A stretch of 64,000 bases of DNA, from positions 1 through 64,000 of the forward strand of contig NZ_AAUW01000015.1 of NCBI RefSeq assembly GCF_000168975.1, in the 5' to 3' direction. Shown here in pieces: positions 28,339-36,792 of this stretch. Positions within the stretch are counted from its first letter, which is position 1, and each line of letters opens with the position of its first letter. The notes below the pieces were generated by a model that did no database searches, was not told where the DNA came from, and saw nothing but the letters and a program-made list of their open reading frames with translations. A program made the position numbers and the translations under genes. The DNA is from Roseibium aggregatum IAM 12614 (GTDB lineage: Bacteria > Pseudomonadota > Alphaproteobacteria > Rhizobiales > Stappiaceae).

Positions 28339-29958
28339 ATGATCAGATCCATGCTGCCGGGCTTTGCCTCTGCTCTCGTTCTTGCAGCAGGTCTTGCTGC
28401 CCCGCTTCCCGCCTTTGCCGGAAACCTCTACGGCCTCGTCATCGGTATTGACGACTATCAGCACATCACCGACCTCAAGGGTGCCGTCAATGACGCACGG
28501 GATGTGGCCGGAACGCTGGAGAAGCTGGAGGCCAGCAAGGTCATCCTGCTGACCGATGCCGACGCCACGCGGGACAAGGTCTTTGCCGCCTGGCGTGAGC
28601 TGACGGAGCTTGCCGGCCCGGGCGACACGCTGGTGTTTCACTATGCCGGTCACGGTGCCCGGCAGGAAGCGATCCTTCCCGGACATGAAGAGCTGGACAA
28701 CATGTTCCTGCTGGCCGGCTTTGATGAGACCGGCCCCGGCGTCAACGAGCGCATCATCGACAATGAGGTCGGCCATCTGCTGGCCGAAGAAAAAGAAGCA
28801 ACCGTCGTCTTCGCAGCCGATAGCTGTTTTGCCGGCGACATGGCGCGGGCGGCGGATCTAAGCGCCGAAGTGCATGTGCGCGTCGCCGATATTCAGATCG
28901 ACAAGTCTTCGGACCGGATTGCCGACCGGGTCAGGCAGCTCGGCGAAGTGCAGGAAGACGCCCTGCGCAACGTCATCTGGCTTTATGCCCAGGATCGCAA
29001 CAAGGTCACCCAGGAAGTGCGCATCGGCGACGAGTTGCGCGGGGCGCTGTCCTATGCCTTTTCCCGCGCCCTTGAAGGCGAGGCGGATGCTGACGACAAC
29101 GGTGTCCTGAACACGGCCGAGCTGAAGCGTTACGTCAACACGTCGGTGAAACGCCACACCGAGCGGCGGCAGCGGCCGGAAGTCAATTCCGGATCGCGGG
29201 ACCTGGAAATCCTGCTGCAGGATGCAGCCGGCGCCCCTGCCCCTGCCCCTACCCCTGCCCCTGCCCCTGCCCCTGCCCCTGCCCCTGCCGCAGACACCGG
29301 ATTGCCGGAGCTGACGCTCTACACTGAGCCCGGCACAAATCTTCCTTCCCTGTCCGGCATCCGCAAGGTCGACAGCAAGGAAGAGGCTGATCTGATCTAT
29401 GACGGCGACGGCTCTTCGCTGGTCTACAAGACCGGTGACGTGATCGCTTCGTTTCCCGCGCCGCCTTCCGCTGAGGCCCTGCAGGCAACCGTCGACAAAT
29501 GGCGTTTCCTCGCCTTTCTGATCGGCTTTGCCGAAGCTGAAGGACCGGATCTGGACCTTTCCGACGGCAACCGGACCTATGCCGAAGGGGAAGAGGTGAC
29601 GTTCTCGATCCGCTCGCCCGACCATGAAAATGCCGTCCTCTTCAACCTTGCCTCCAACGGCACCGTGCAACTGGTCGGCCCGGTTCGCAGAGGCAAGCGC
29701 GGTCTGGCGGCCGGCAAGCTCCGCCCCGGACGGACGGACAGTTTCCGCTCCGCGGTGATCCCGCCTTTCGGCGCCGACCACCTCGTTGCCATCACGACAC
29801 CGTCCCCCCTGCCCGATCTCGTGGATGCGGTTCAGGACGCACAAGAGAACAACGATCTTGCCACCCTGGCGAAAGAACTCCAGCACACCCTCAACGGCCA
29901 GCCCTTCGGTCTCGACTGGGTCGGACTTTATACGCGCGAAAAGGGAGACCTTCAGTGA
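28339..29958 (+). CDS. Caspase-family (C14) exported protein 2 with EF-hand-like loop and Pro-Ala linker
   Basis: 539 aa. Signal peptide ends near AFA-GNL. Caspase fold: LYGLVIGIDDYQHITDLKGAVNDARDV, LVFHYAGHGAR with His105, VVFAADSCFAGD with Cys163. Residues 250-261 (DADDNGVLNTAE) match a canonical EF-hand calcium loop. A Pro-Ala linker (about 299-318), coded by hexamer repeats, joins it to a C-terminal domain of the DUF4384 type (FNLASNGTVQLVGP) that may be regulatory. Overlaps the next caspase gene by 4 bp. Confidence 0.87.
   Translation: MIRSMLPGFASALVLAAGLAAPLPAFAGNLYGLVIGIDDYQHITDLKGAVNDARDVAGTLEKLEASKVILLTDADATRDKVFAAWRELTELAGPGDTLVFHYAGHGARQEAILPGHEELDNMFLLAGFDETGPGVNERIIDNEVGHLLAEEKEATVVFAADSCFAGDMARAADLSAEVHVRVADIQIDKSSDRIADRVRQLGEVQEDALRNVIWLYAQDRNKVTQEVRIGDELRGALSYAFSRALEGEADADDNGVLNTAELKRYVNTSVKRHTERRQRPEVNSGSRDLEILLQDAAGAPAPAPTPAPAPAPAPAPAADTGLPELTLYTEPGTNLPSLSGIRKVDSKEEADLIYDGDGSSLVYKTGDVIASFPAPPSAEALQATVDKWRFLAFLIGFAEAEGPDLDLSDGNRTYAEGEEVTFSIRSPDHENAVLFNLASNGTVQLVGPVRRGKRGLAAGKLRPGRTDSFRSAVIPPFGADHLVAITTPSPLPDLVDAVQDAQENNDLATLAKELQHTLNGQPFGLDWVGLYTREKGDLQ
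29233..29286 (+). repeat. Hexanucleotide repeat (GCCCCT)9 inside the caspase 2 gene
   Basis: Nine consecutive 6-bp units, one a variant (ACCCCT at 29251), encode the Pro-Ala linker. Because the unit is a multiple of three, slippage would change linker length without breaking the frame. Confidence 0.85.
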
Positions 29959-31400
29959 AAACCGGATACCTCAAGGCCTTCGCCGCAACCATTTGCCTGT
30001 GTCTTTCCGCCGGCACGGGTCAGGCCGCGCAAAAGGCATTGCTGATCGGCGCTGGCGTCTACCCCTATCAGCCACCCGACGCACAACTTTCCGGCCCGGC
30101 CAACGATGTGCGCCAGATGGCCTCCTTCCTTCAAGAAGACTGGGGTTTCACCAAATCGGACATCCGGATCCTGGTGGAGGAAGGCGCTGCAAAGAACAGC
30201 ATTCTTGGCTCGATCACCGGTTGGCTCGTCAATGAGACCCGCCCCGGCGACCGCGTCATCATCTATTATTCCGGTCACGGCTCCCAGGTTCCCGACCGCA
30301 ACGGCGACGAGGAAGACGGCCTCGATGAAACCTTCGTTCCGACCGACTACGGCCACAGGGGCGCGCGGGCAGAGGATATGCTCAGCGATGATGAAATCGC
30401 CTCTGCACTGGCGACTTTGAAGGGCCGCGAAGTGATTCTGATCGCCGATTCCTGCCATTCCGGCACGGTCAACCGCGATGTCGTGCCGGATCTTTCCTCA
30501 AAGGGTGTCGACGCGAAGGCGCGTTACCTGCCGTTCACGGGCGTTTCCAGATCCCTGCCGGTGGTTCGCGACGAGGAGCCTTTGGCGCGCGAAACCAACG
30601 TTCACCTGACCCTGTCCGCTGCCCTGCCGCATCAGCTTGCCTGGGAAACCAACGGCTCGGGCATCTTCACCCAGAACCTGATCCGGGGCCTGCGCACACG
30701 TGAGGCCGACCTCAACGGCAATGGCCGTATTACCACCGCCGAACTTTTGAACTATCTGCGGCCACGCACGGAACAATGGTGCCAGCGCGTGGAAGACTGC
30801 CGCGATCTGCAGTTCACGCCGAACATGTCACCGCGCAACGAAGCCTTCATTTTGCAGCCAACCTCGGTCGAAGGGCCTGTCCAGACGGTGACCGGGACGA
30901 CCGCCGACGATGTTTCCGACGTATTGCCGGAACAATCCTCGCAGGACATCAAGGTCTCCATTCTGCCCGGTGCCGTGCATGAGATCGGTGACGAGGTCCA
31001 GTTCCAGCTCACCAGCGCGGTCGACGGCTACCTGACCCTTTTCGACCTGACCGTGGAAAACGATCTGGTGCTGCTGTTCCCCACCGATGAGGACCGCTCC
31101 GCCGGCAAGACCGGCCGCATCCGGGCGAACTCCGCCCTCACGGTCCCGGACCCCTCTTATGGTTTCAGCTTCGAGGCAGAAGCACCGGCCGGCAAGGGCA
31201 AGCTGCTGGCGATCGTGACCGAGGATTCGGTGGATCTGGAAAACCTTCTTGCCGCCAACGGTGAATTCGAGCCAATCGGCGACAAGATCGATTTCATGAA
31301 GGAACTCTCCGGCCGCCTCAATAAGGTCTGGACCTCGGACACTACCAATCGCAGCGCCCGTTGGGCCGCCGGCTACAAGGACTATGAAATCCGGCAGTAG
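29955..31400 (+). CDS. Caspase-family (C14) exported protein 3 with EF-hand-like loop and DUF4384-like domain
   Basis: 481 aa. Signal peptide ends near GQA-AQK. Caspase fold: ALLIGAGVYPYQPPDAQLSGPANDV, VIIYYSGHGSQVPDRNGDEEDGLDE with His108, VILIADSCHSGT with Cys167. A second calcium-loop match, DLNGNGRITTAE, is at 252-263. The C-terminal region (VDGYLTLFDLTVENDLVLLFPTDEDRS) is DUF4384-like. SGHGSQ...DEEDGLDE is the type I metacaspase/orthocaspase pattern. Overlaps caspase 2 by 4 bp, so the three-gene operon OmpA-C14-C14 is co-translated. Confidence 0.88.
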   Translation: MKTGYLKAFAATICLCLSAGTGQAAQKALLIGAGVYPYQPPDAQLSGPANDVRQMASFLQEDWGFTKSDIRILVEEGAAKNSILGSITGWLVNETRPGDRVIIYYSGHGSQVPDRNGDEEDGLDETFVPTDYGHRGARAEDMLSDDEIASALATLKGREVILIADSCHSGTVNRDVVPDLSSKGVDAKARYLPFTGVSRSLPVVRDEEPLARETNVHLTLSAALPHQLAWETNGSGIFTQNLIRGLRTREADLNGNGRITTAELLNYLRPRTEQWCQRVEDCRDLQFTPNMSPRNEAFILQPTSVEGPVQTVTGTTADDVSDVLPEQSSQDIKVSILPGAVHEIGDEVQFQLTSAVDGYLTLFDLTVENDLVLLFPTDEDRSAGKTGRIRANSALTVPDPSYGFSFEAEAPAGKGKLLAIVTEDSVDLENLLAANGEFEPIGDKIDFMKELSGRLNKVWTSDTTNRSARWAAGYKDYEIRQ

Positions 31401-31415
31401 CCGGCGGCGACCAGA

Positions 31416-32876
31416 TCAGGAAGTCTTCCTGAAACAGAACACGTTGCCTGAAGAAGTGTTCTTCAGGCAGCTTGTCTCCCAATCCTCGGCAACAGGTTTC
31501 GGCTTGGTTTTCTGCCACAGGGTTTCTGCCAGTGCGCCATTGACCAGTACCTTGCCACCCTGACGTTCAATCACGGTAATGCTTCCGGACGGCCACTGAT
31601 AGGACTCGAGCGTGTAACTCTCCAGACCCGCATTCAGCGATGTGAGCGACGTCATTTCGCAAGGTTCGTCGTCGATATTCGTGTCGCCCTTGAACACCAG
31701 ACAACTGCCTTTCTGCGGGGCCCCCAGCTTTTTGGCGACGATCTGATCCAGACTGACCGTTTCAGCCCCCTCGGCCAGCGACATGATCTCGGAAAATGTC
31801 ATGTCACCCGGATACATGAAGAAGTTCGGGACAGCGACGTACCAGCCGTTGCTTGCCTCAACCTGTGCGCTCATTTCCATGCGACCGATGTCGAAACGGC
31901 CTGAACAGCCGATATCACCCAGTTCCGTGCCGCCATCGGTAACGAATTCGATGATGCCATCCGTCTCGTTGATCTTGAAGCTCTGGAAACTGTCTGGTGT
32001 GACGTCAACGGTCGACCAGCGCGAATGCGGAAGAATGGCGTCCGGGTTGTCTTCGTTTTGTTCGGCCGAATAGTTTGCCGGCGTCGCACCGTCTTCGGGC
32101 GTATATTGCCGGGACAGCTTCGAACAGGCTTCCGCGATGTTGGAAGAGGTAGGCCTGGCGATCTTTGGCAGCCCGGCCACCTGGATGTTCCAGTGGGCTG
32201 CATCGCCGATTTTTTCCACGAAGTACATGTCGTCCGGCGGCGTCGCCAGCATGGTCTGCAGAAGCGACAATCTCAGGCGCAGGGCCTCCATGCGCGCGGC
32301 AACAGCGCCCATGCTTTTCAACGCAAGCCCGAAAGCCTTGCCAACGTCGTCCCGGCTGTAGGTCCCTTCCCGCAAGGTCAGCGAAATGGAATGAAAGCCG
32401 AGTTTGCCGTTCACATGCAGAACCCGGTCGGCGATCCGTCCGATATCACTTTCCGTATTCTCGCCCCCCGCCATGAAGAAGACCGCGCAGGCAGACTCGC
32501 ACCTTGCCCCTGCCGGTACTGCAGTCCCCAGACCGTGCACCCAGTAGCTGCTGCCATATCCCTTGAGCAGATAATCGGCCATACGGATAGCCTCGGACAA
32601 GGATCCGCCAGGACTGTCCAGACACAGTCTGCCGTGTGACCTGTTACCCGTGTCGTCTCCCAGTACAACACCGTTGATCGGCGTATCGCGCCTCTCCCAC
32701 AGCCCGGCCAAAAAAGTTTTCAACTTTTCGGTGTCGCCAGGCGCAATCTGCCCGCTGATGGTGGCAACACATTTCAATTCCGCATCGCCGCCTTCGGCGA
32801 AATCAGCTGCATTGGCAGAAAAAGTCACGCTGGCAAAACATGCCAGCCAGCAGAACAACAGACGAAAAACCTTCAT
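31416..32876 (-). CDS. Exported ClpP-fold (COG3904-like) protein 2
   Basis: 486 aa from the ATG at 32876, directly before a signal peptide (ends SANA-ADF); a longer form adds 16 charged residues and is rejected. The ClpP-like domain has LCLDSPGGSLSEAIRMADYL (about 84-103), ARCESACAVFFMAGG with Ser128, and LGFHSISL with His162. The rest of the protein (about 230-486) has no domain I recognise and is rich in Cys. Convergent with the caspase operon, with only 15 bp between stops. Confidence 0.75.
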   Translation of the reverse strand: MKVFRLLFCWLACFASVTFSANAADFAEGGDAELKCVATISGQIAPGDTEKLKTFLAGLWERRDTPINGVVLGDDTGNRSHGRLCLDSPGGSLSEAIRMADYLLKGYGSSYWVHGLGTAVPAGARCESACAVFFMAGGENTESDIGRIADRVLHVNGKLGFHSISLTLREGTYSRDDVGKAFGLALKSMGAVAARMEALRLRLSLLQTMLATPPDDMYFVEKIGDAAHWNIQVAGLPKIARPTSSNIAEACSKLSRQYTPEDGATPANYSAEQNEDNPDAILPHSRWSTVDVTPDSFQSFKINETDGIIEFVTDGGTELGDIGCSGRFDIGRMEMSAQVEASNGWYVAVPNFFMYPGDMTFSEIMSLAEGAETVSLDQIVAKKLGAPQKGSCLVFKGDTNIDDEPCEMTSLTSLNAGLESYTLESYQWPSGSITVIERQGGKVLVNGALAETLWQKTKPKPVAEDWETSCLKNTSSGNVFCFRKTS

Positions 32877-33093
32877 GAAATCCCCCAGCGTTTTCTCCCG
32901 CACAAAAGCGTGACGTTGGGCCATCCGTCAAGAACGTCAACAGGCATATCAGTCCGGAACCAGTCGAAAGCCCACCCTCACCAGGCACTTTTTGCAACCG
33001 CCCCACAACCACTTTTGGCTTGCGAAAGTAACGCAGCTGGATTTGTCTGTCTCAAGGCATCCCGACATCAGGATGCCGTTTCAATCAGGACCC

Positions 33094-34548
33094 ATGGCAC
33101 CCATGTTTTTCAGATTAAGTCTTTTCTGCCTTTCACTCGTTTTCTCGGTTTCGCAGCTTTCTGCCGCCGAGATTACACAGCGTCCCGATCTCGCCCCGCG
33201 GCTGGCCCAACTGAAGCCGTTGTATCCGGGCAAGCGCTCCGCCGGCAGCAGCGTGGTCAATGACCAGCAGGGGACCATTTTCTTGATTTCCGGTGTCATC
33301 GAAAAAGGCGATCTGGAAAAGCTGAAAGCGGCTCTCGAAGGCACCTGGGGCAAATACATCGTCTTCGACAGCCCCGGCGGAAGCTTTCTGGAAGGGATCC
33401 GCATCGGCCAGTATCTGCAATACAACGTGGGCTCGCAGGACCCGGATCTCTACGGCGTTTTTGTGCTCAACGGCAATCGGTGCCTGTCCGCCTGCGCCCT
33501 CGCCTTCACTCTGGCCGCAACCCCGCGCAATGCCGTTTACGGTGACGACATCCGCTTTCTGGAAGCGGGAGCGGCCCTTGGCTTCCACATGGCCTTCCTG
33601 CCCGATGACAAGGCCAACCAGCTTGTTGCGGTGAAGGAAGCCATGAACCTGGCCTATGAAGTGACGCAGACCTACGTCAAGCTGATCAAGGGCGGGATAG
33701 CCCCGTCTATTCTGTTGCAGGAGGCGCTGTCCCACCGCACCGCCGACAGCTTCTTTTATCTGGCTGGCGGCATCCGGTCCTTTGCCATGGGCCTGACGCC
33801 GGTATCTGTTGGCGCCATTGCGGACCCGATCAACAAGAGCGCTCTCTACATGGACACGGTCGGAGCCATGTGCACGCAGCTTTTTCTCGCCGACAACACT
33901 ATCAAGAAATCGGAAGTTGAATACGAATTCGGCGCAATAGAAGGCTTTGCTCCGGACCCCAAGCAAACCCGGCTGGAAGATCTGACCCAGCAGTTGGGCT
34001 CACGCCGCATTGCCGCCAGCCACAACGGTGCTGCCTATTGCACGGTCGAACTGTCCGACGACGGCACCGTTGGCATGCGGCTGACCGCCGGGCCCCTGCC
34101 CTGCTCCGACGGCCGATCCGATGCCCCGACGTGGTGTGCAATCCAGGGACCGTTTGAAGACACCCTGCCGAAAGTGACCAACGCGCTTCTTGCCGACGCC
34201 GCAAGCTGCAACGGCGGCACCCTGACGAACGAATACGCCTACTGGACGAGCGATGTCATCGATTATGACCTGGGCGAAGAAGCCCCGACAGTTATCGCTG
34301 ACCCGTATGATTGGATGCGCACCATCGCGCGGGACGTCAACGTTCGCCAGCAACCGTCTCTGGACTCGGAGGCTGTTGGCCGGGTGCAGATTGGCGACAA
34401 GGTCAGAATCTCCGGCTGCCGCATTGTCTCGGGGCCGCAAGGTGTCTGGTATCAACTGTCGACCGGAGGCTGGATCAGCGCCCGCTTTGTTGCCGAATTC
34501 GATCAGTTCACGCGTCCGGCAACGGAAGAAATCATGATCGGCCGATAA
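33094..34548 (+). CDS. Exported ClpP-fold (COG3904-like) protein 3 with C-terminal SH3b domain
   Basis: 484 aa; ATG at 33094 preceded by AGGA, directly before the signal peptide (ends QLSA-AEI). The ClpP-like domain has IVFDSPGGSFLEGIRIGQYL, NRCLSACALAFTLA with Ser132 and LGFHMAFL with His165. The last 65 residues (DVNVRQQPSLDSEAVGRVQIGDKVRISGC ... GGWISARFV) are a bacterial SH3 domain, usually a cell-wall-binding module. Divergent from ClpP-like 2. Probably acts at the cell wall; substrate unknown. Confidence 0.78.
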   Translation: MAPMFFRLSLFCLSLVFSVSQLSAAEITQRPDLAPRLAQLKPLYPGKRSAGSSVVNDQQGTIFLISGVIEKGDLEKLKAALEGTWGKYIVFDSPGGSFLEGIRIGQYLQYNVGSQDPDLYGVFVLNGNRCLSACALAFTLAATPRNAVYGDDIRFLEAGAALGFHMAFLPDDKANQLVAVKEAMNLAYEVTQTYVKLIKGGIAPSILLQEALSHRTADSFFYLAGGIRSFAMGLTPVSVGAIADPINKSALYMDTVGAMCTQLFLADNTIKKSEVEYEFGAIEGFAPDPKQTRLEDLTQQLGSRRIAASHNGAAYCTVELSDDGTVGMRLTAGPLPCSDGRSDAPTWCAIQGPFEDTLPKVTNALLADAASCNGGTLTNEYAYWTSDVIDYDLGEEAPTVIADPYDWMRTIARDVNVRQQPSLDSEAVGRVQIGDKVRISGCRIVSGPQGVWYQLSTGGWISARFVAEFDQFTRPATEEIMIGR

Positions 34549-34597
34549 GGCGGATGTCCACACCACTGCGGCAGGCAAACCCGCGCCTTGCTTGGCC

Positions 34598-35704
34598 TCA
34601 CGTTGCCGCTTTCACAGGCTCCACGACAGGTGCCACCCCGGCCGACTGGGCCCGGGCGTCATAGTTTGTCAGCAAGCGGTCGGCGACACCGGCGGAGAGC
34701 CAGATGGCAGTCAGGGTGATCCACGCTGTCAGCGCAAAGATGGACGCCCCGGTGATGCCCGCCCCGACGGCACAGCCACCGGCCAGCATACCGCCAAAGC
34801 CCATGAGCGTTGCACCGGTGAGATAACGCGCCATCGATTTGCCGCCCTCAAAGCCCTGAAGAGCCAGTTCCCGCGTCACGAAAGCCGCCAGGAATGAGCC
34901 AAGAAAAACGCCCGGCACCAGGCCGACATCGAAATCGAGCAGATCGCCCGGCGGCGACAGCACCAGCATAAGGGCGTCGGCGGATGGACCGGTGAAGGTC
35001 ACCCCCTCCACCTGCACGGGATCGAACGCCTGCCGCGCCATGGCCGATGTGAACCACCAGGCCAGCGGGATTGCCAGCCCCGCGCCCGCCGCCGCCACAA
35101 GCTGCCAGAGCTTCACCCGCGAGCGCCATGCAAACACGAGCCCTGCGGCCAGCCACAGTGCCGTGAACCCGAAGGTCACGGATGTGCTCAGTCCCAGCAT
35201 CTCGGTCAGATCGTTGCCGCCGATGTCCCCTGTCGTCCAGAGGCCGGCTAACCATTCGCGCACCGGCTTCAACAGACCGCGCAGGCTGGCCTGGGCGACA
35301 ACGGCAAAGACGAGGCCGGACAGTAGCGCCCGCAGATTGCCCGTGGCCGACAGCACCAGCAGGCGGCTGGCGCAACCGCGGGCCAGCACCATGCCGGTGC
35401 CGAACATCAAGCCGCCCAGAAGGGCTCCGGAAAGGCTCTGCGGTGAGGCAAGCTGCCGGGCTTCGTTCGCCTGGATCTCGCCCAGATGGATCAGAAGCTG
35501 CGTGCACAGCACCGCGGCGGAAAAGGTCAACAACCAGACCGGCAGCCGGTCCTTCGGCGCACCGCGCGAGAATTCCAGGCTGGCGGCGCGCAGGCAGAAG
35601 CGGCTTTGCTGGGCAAAGGCGCCGAACAGTATCCCGACAACGAGACCGCCGATTGCCAGCGACCAGGGCTCGGAAAATTCATCCAGAAGAAATGTCAGAT
35701 CCAT
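34598..35704 (-). CDS. YeeE/YedE family (TsuA-like) sulfur-compound transporter 1
   Basis: 368-aa inner-membrane protein with about nine hydrophobic segments. Conserved Cys-containing motifs of the YeeE/YedE family are GMVLARGCASRLLVLSATGNLRA and GFGGMLAGGCAVGAGITGAS; the family imports thiosulfate (TsuA) or other sulfur species by Cys relay. ATG at 35704 follows GGGAGAGG. Divergent from the MBL-fold gene and next to a SqrR/SoxR-type operator. Confidence 0.85.
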   Translation of the reverse strand: MDLTFLLDEFSEPWSLAIGGLVVGILFGAFAQQSRFCLRAASLEFSRGAPKDRLPVWLLTFSAAVLCTQLLIHLGEIQANEARQLASPQSLSGALLGGLMFGTGMVLARGCASRLLVLSATGNLRALLSGLVFAVVAQASLRGLLKPVREWLAGLWTTGDIGGNDLTEMLGLSTSVTFGFTALWLAAGLVFAWRSRVKLWQLVAAAGAGLAIPLAWWFTSAMARQAFDPVQVEGVTFTGPSADALMLVLSPPGDLLDFDVGLVPGVFLGSFLAAFVTRELALQGFEGGKSMARYLTGATLMGFGGMLAGGCAVGAGITGASIFALTAWITLTAIWLSAGVADRLLTNYDARAQSAGVAPVVEPVKAAT

Positions 35705-35799
35705 GAGCCTCTCCCGGCCACATTGCGTCCTCACGTTTCGTCAGCTTGAGGCCGTTTCACTGCGACAGGCATTGACCTCTCTCAATGAAACATAGATAA

Positions 35800-35815
35800 A
35801 TTCAAAAGTTTGAAT
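35800..35815. promoter_or_regulatory. ATTC-N8-GAAT operator for the SoxR/SqrR-type repressor
   Basis: Palindrome ATTCAAAAGTTTGAAT, which fits the ATTC-N8-GAAT site reported for SqrR. It lies between the divergent YeeE and MBL genes, 15 bp upstream of the MBL start. A related site is at 38896-38911. Confidence 0.65.
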
Positions 35816-35829
35816 GTGTGGAGGATGCC

Positions 35830-36768
35830 ATGTCCAGGCAATTTCGGAAAGATCTGACGAGACGCAACGTTCTTGCCGGAGGCCTCGCGCTTGCGGCCAC
35901 AGGACTGGCCGGGCGGATTACGCCCGCCTTCGCCACCGCGAACATGACCCTGGGCCCACTTGAGGTCACCGTCTTTTCCGATGGCCACCTGACCTTGCCG
36001 ATGAGCTTCATCCTGCCCGAACAAAGCGAAGAAGAGATCGCAGCGCTGCTGAAACCCCATGGCCTTGCCACGGACGCGCTGACGCCGGACTGCAACATCA
36101 CATTGCTGCGGACCGGTGACCGCACAGTCCTGTTCGATGTCGGCTCGGGCGCCAACTTCCAGTCGACAGCAGGTGAGTTGCCGGGCCACCTGGCAGAAGC
36201 CGGCATCGATCCGTCGGACATCACCGACATCATCTTCACCCATGCCCATCCCGACCACCTGTGGGGCGTTCTGGACGATTTTGACGACCCGCTTTATCCG
36301 GAAGCCCAGATCTGGATGCCGCAGGCCGAATGGGATTACTGGCGCGCCGACGACACGCTGGCCAAGACGCCAGAGGAGCGCAAGAGCTTCGTGGTCGGGG
36401 CGCAATCTCGTTTCGACGTGATCGAGGATCGGGTGACCATGATCAAACCTGGCCAGGAAGTGCTGCCGGGCGTTGAGGCCGTCGATACGGCGGGCCACAC
36501 CCCCGGCCACATGTCCTATATGCTGCACGGCGGCTCCGAGAGCCTGCTGGTGGTGGGCGACGCGATTTCCAATACGGTGATTTCGTTCGAAAAACCCGGC
36601 TGGGCCTCCGGCTCCGATCAGGACCGCGACATGGGCATTGCCACACGCAAGGCGCTGCTCGACCGGTTGGCGCAGGACGGTTCCCGCGTCATCGGCTACC
36701 ACTTCCCACACCCCGGCGGCGGGCACGTCGAACGCTCCGGAGAGGCCTACAGCTTCGTTGCGGTCTGA
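35830..36768 (+). CDS. Exported MBL-fold metallo-hydrolase in the sox locus
   Basis: 312 aa. A twin-arginine-type leader (LTRRNVLAGGLALAATGLAG) indicates folded export. The metallo-beta-lactamase core shows TVLFDVGSG, the zinc motif IIFTHAHPDHLWG (about 135-147), VDTAGHTPGHMSYML, VVGDAI and a late GYHFPHPGGGHV. In sulfur loci such enzymes act on persulfides or thiols, as SoxH or persulfide dioxygenase; which one is not decided here. ATG at 35830 chosen, with GGAGG at 35819-35823. Confidence 0.84.
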   Translation: MSRQFRKDLTRRNVLAGGLALAATGLAGRITPAFATANMTLGPLEVTVFSDGHLTLPMSFILPEQSEEEIAALLKPHGLATDALTPDCNITLLRTGDRTVLFDVGSGANFQSTAGELPGHLAEAGIDPSDITDIIFTHAHPDHLWGVLDDFDDPLYPEAQIWMPQAEWDYWRADDTLAKTPEERKSFVVGAQSRFDVIEDRVTMIKPGQEVLPGVEAVDTAGHTPGHMSYMLHGGSESLLVVGDAISNTVISFEKPGWASGSDQDRDMGIATRKALLDRLAQDGSRVIGYHFPHPGGGHVERSGEAYSFVAV

Positions 36769-36792
36769 AGAACTGGATCACCGGCGGCGGGA

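Noticed and set aside
32877-33093. Further coding sequence in the ClpP-like divergent promoter
   Set aside because: Frames here only extend the two genes upstream of their signal peptides.
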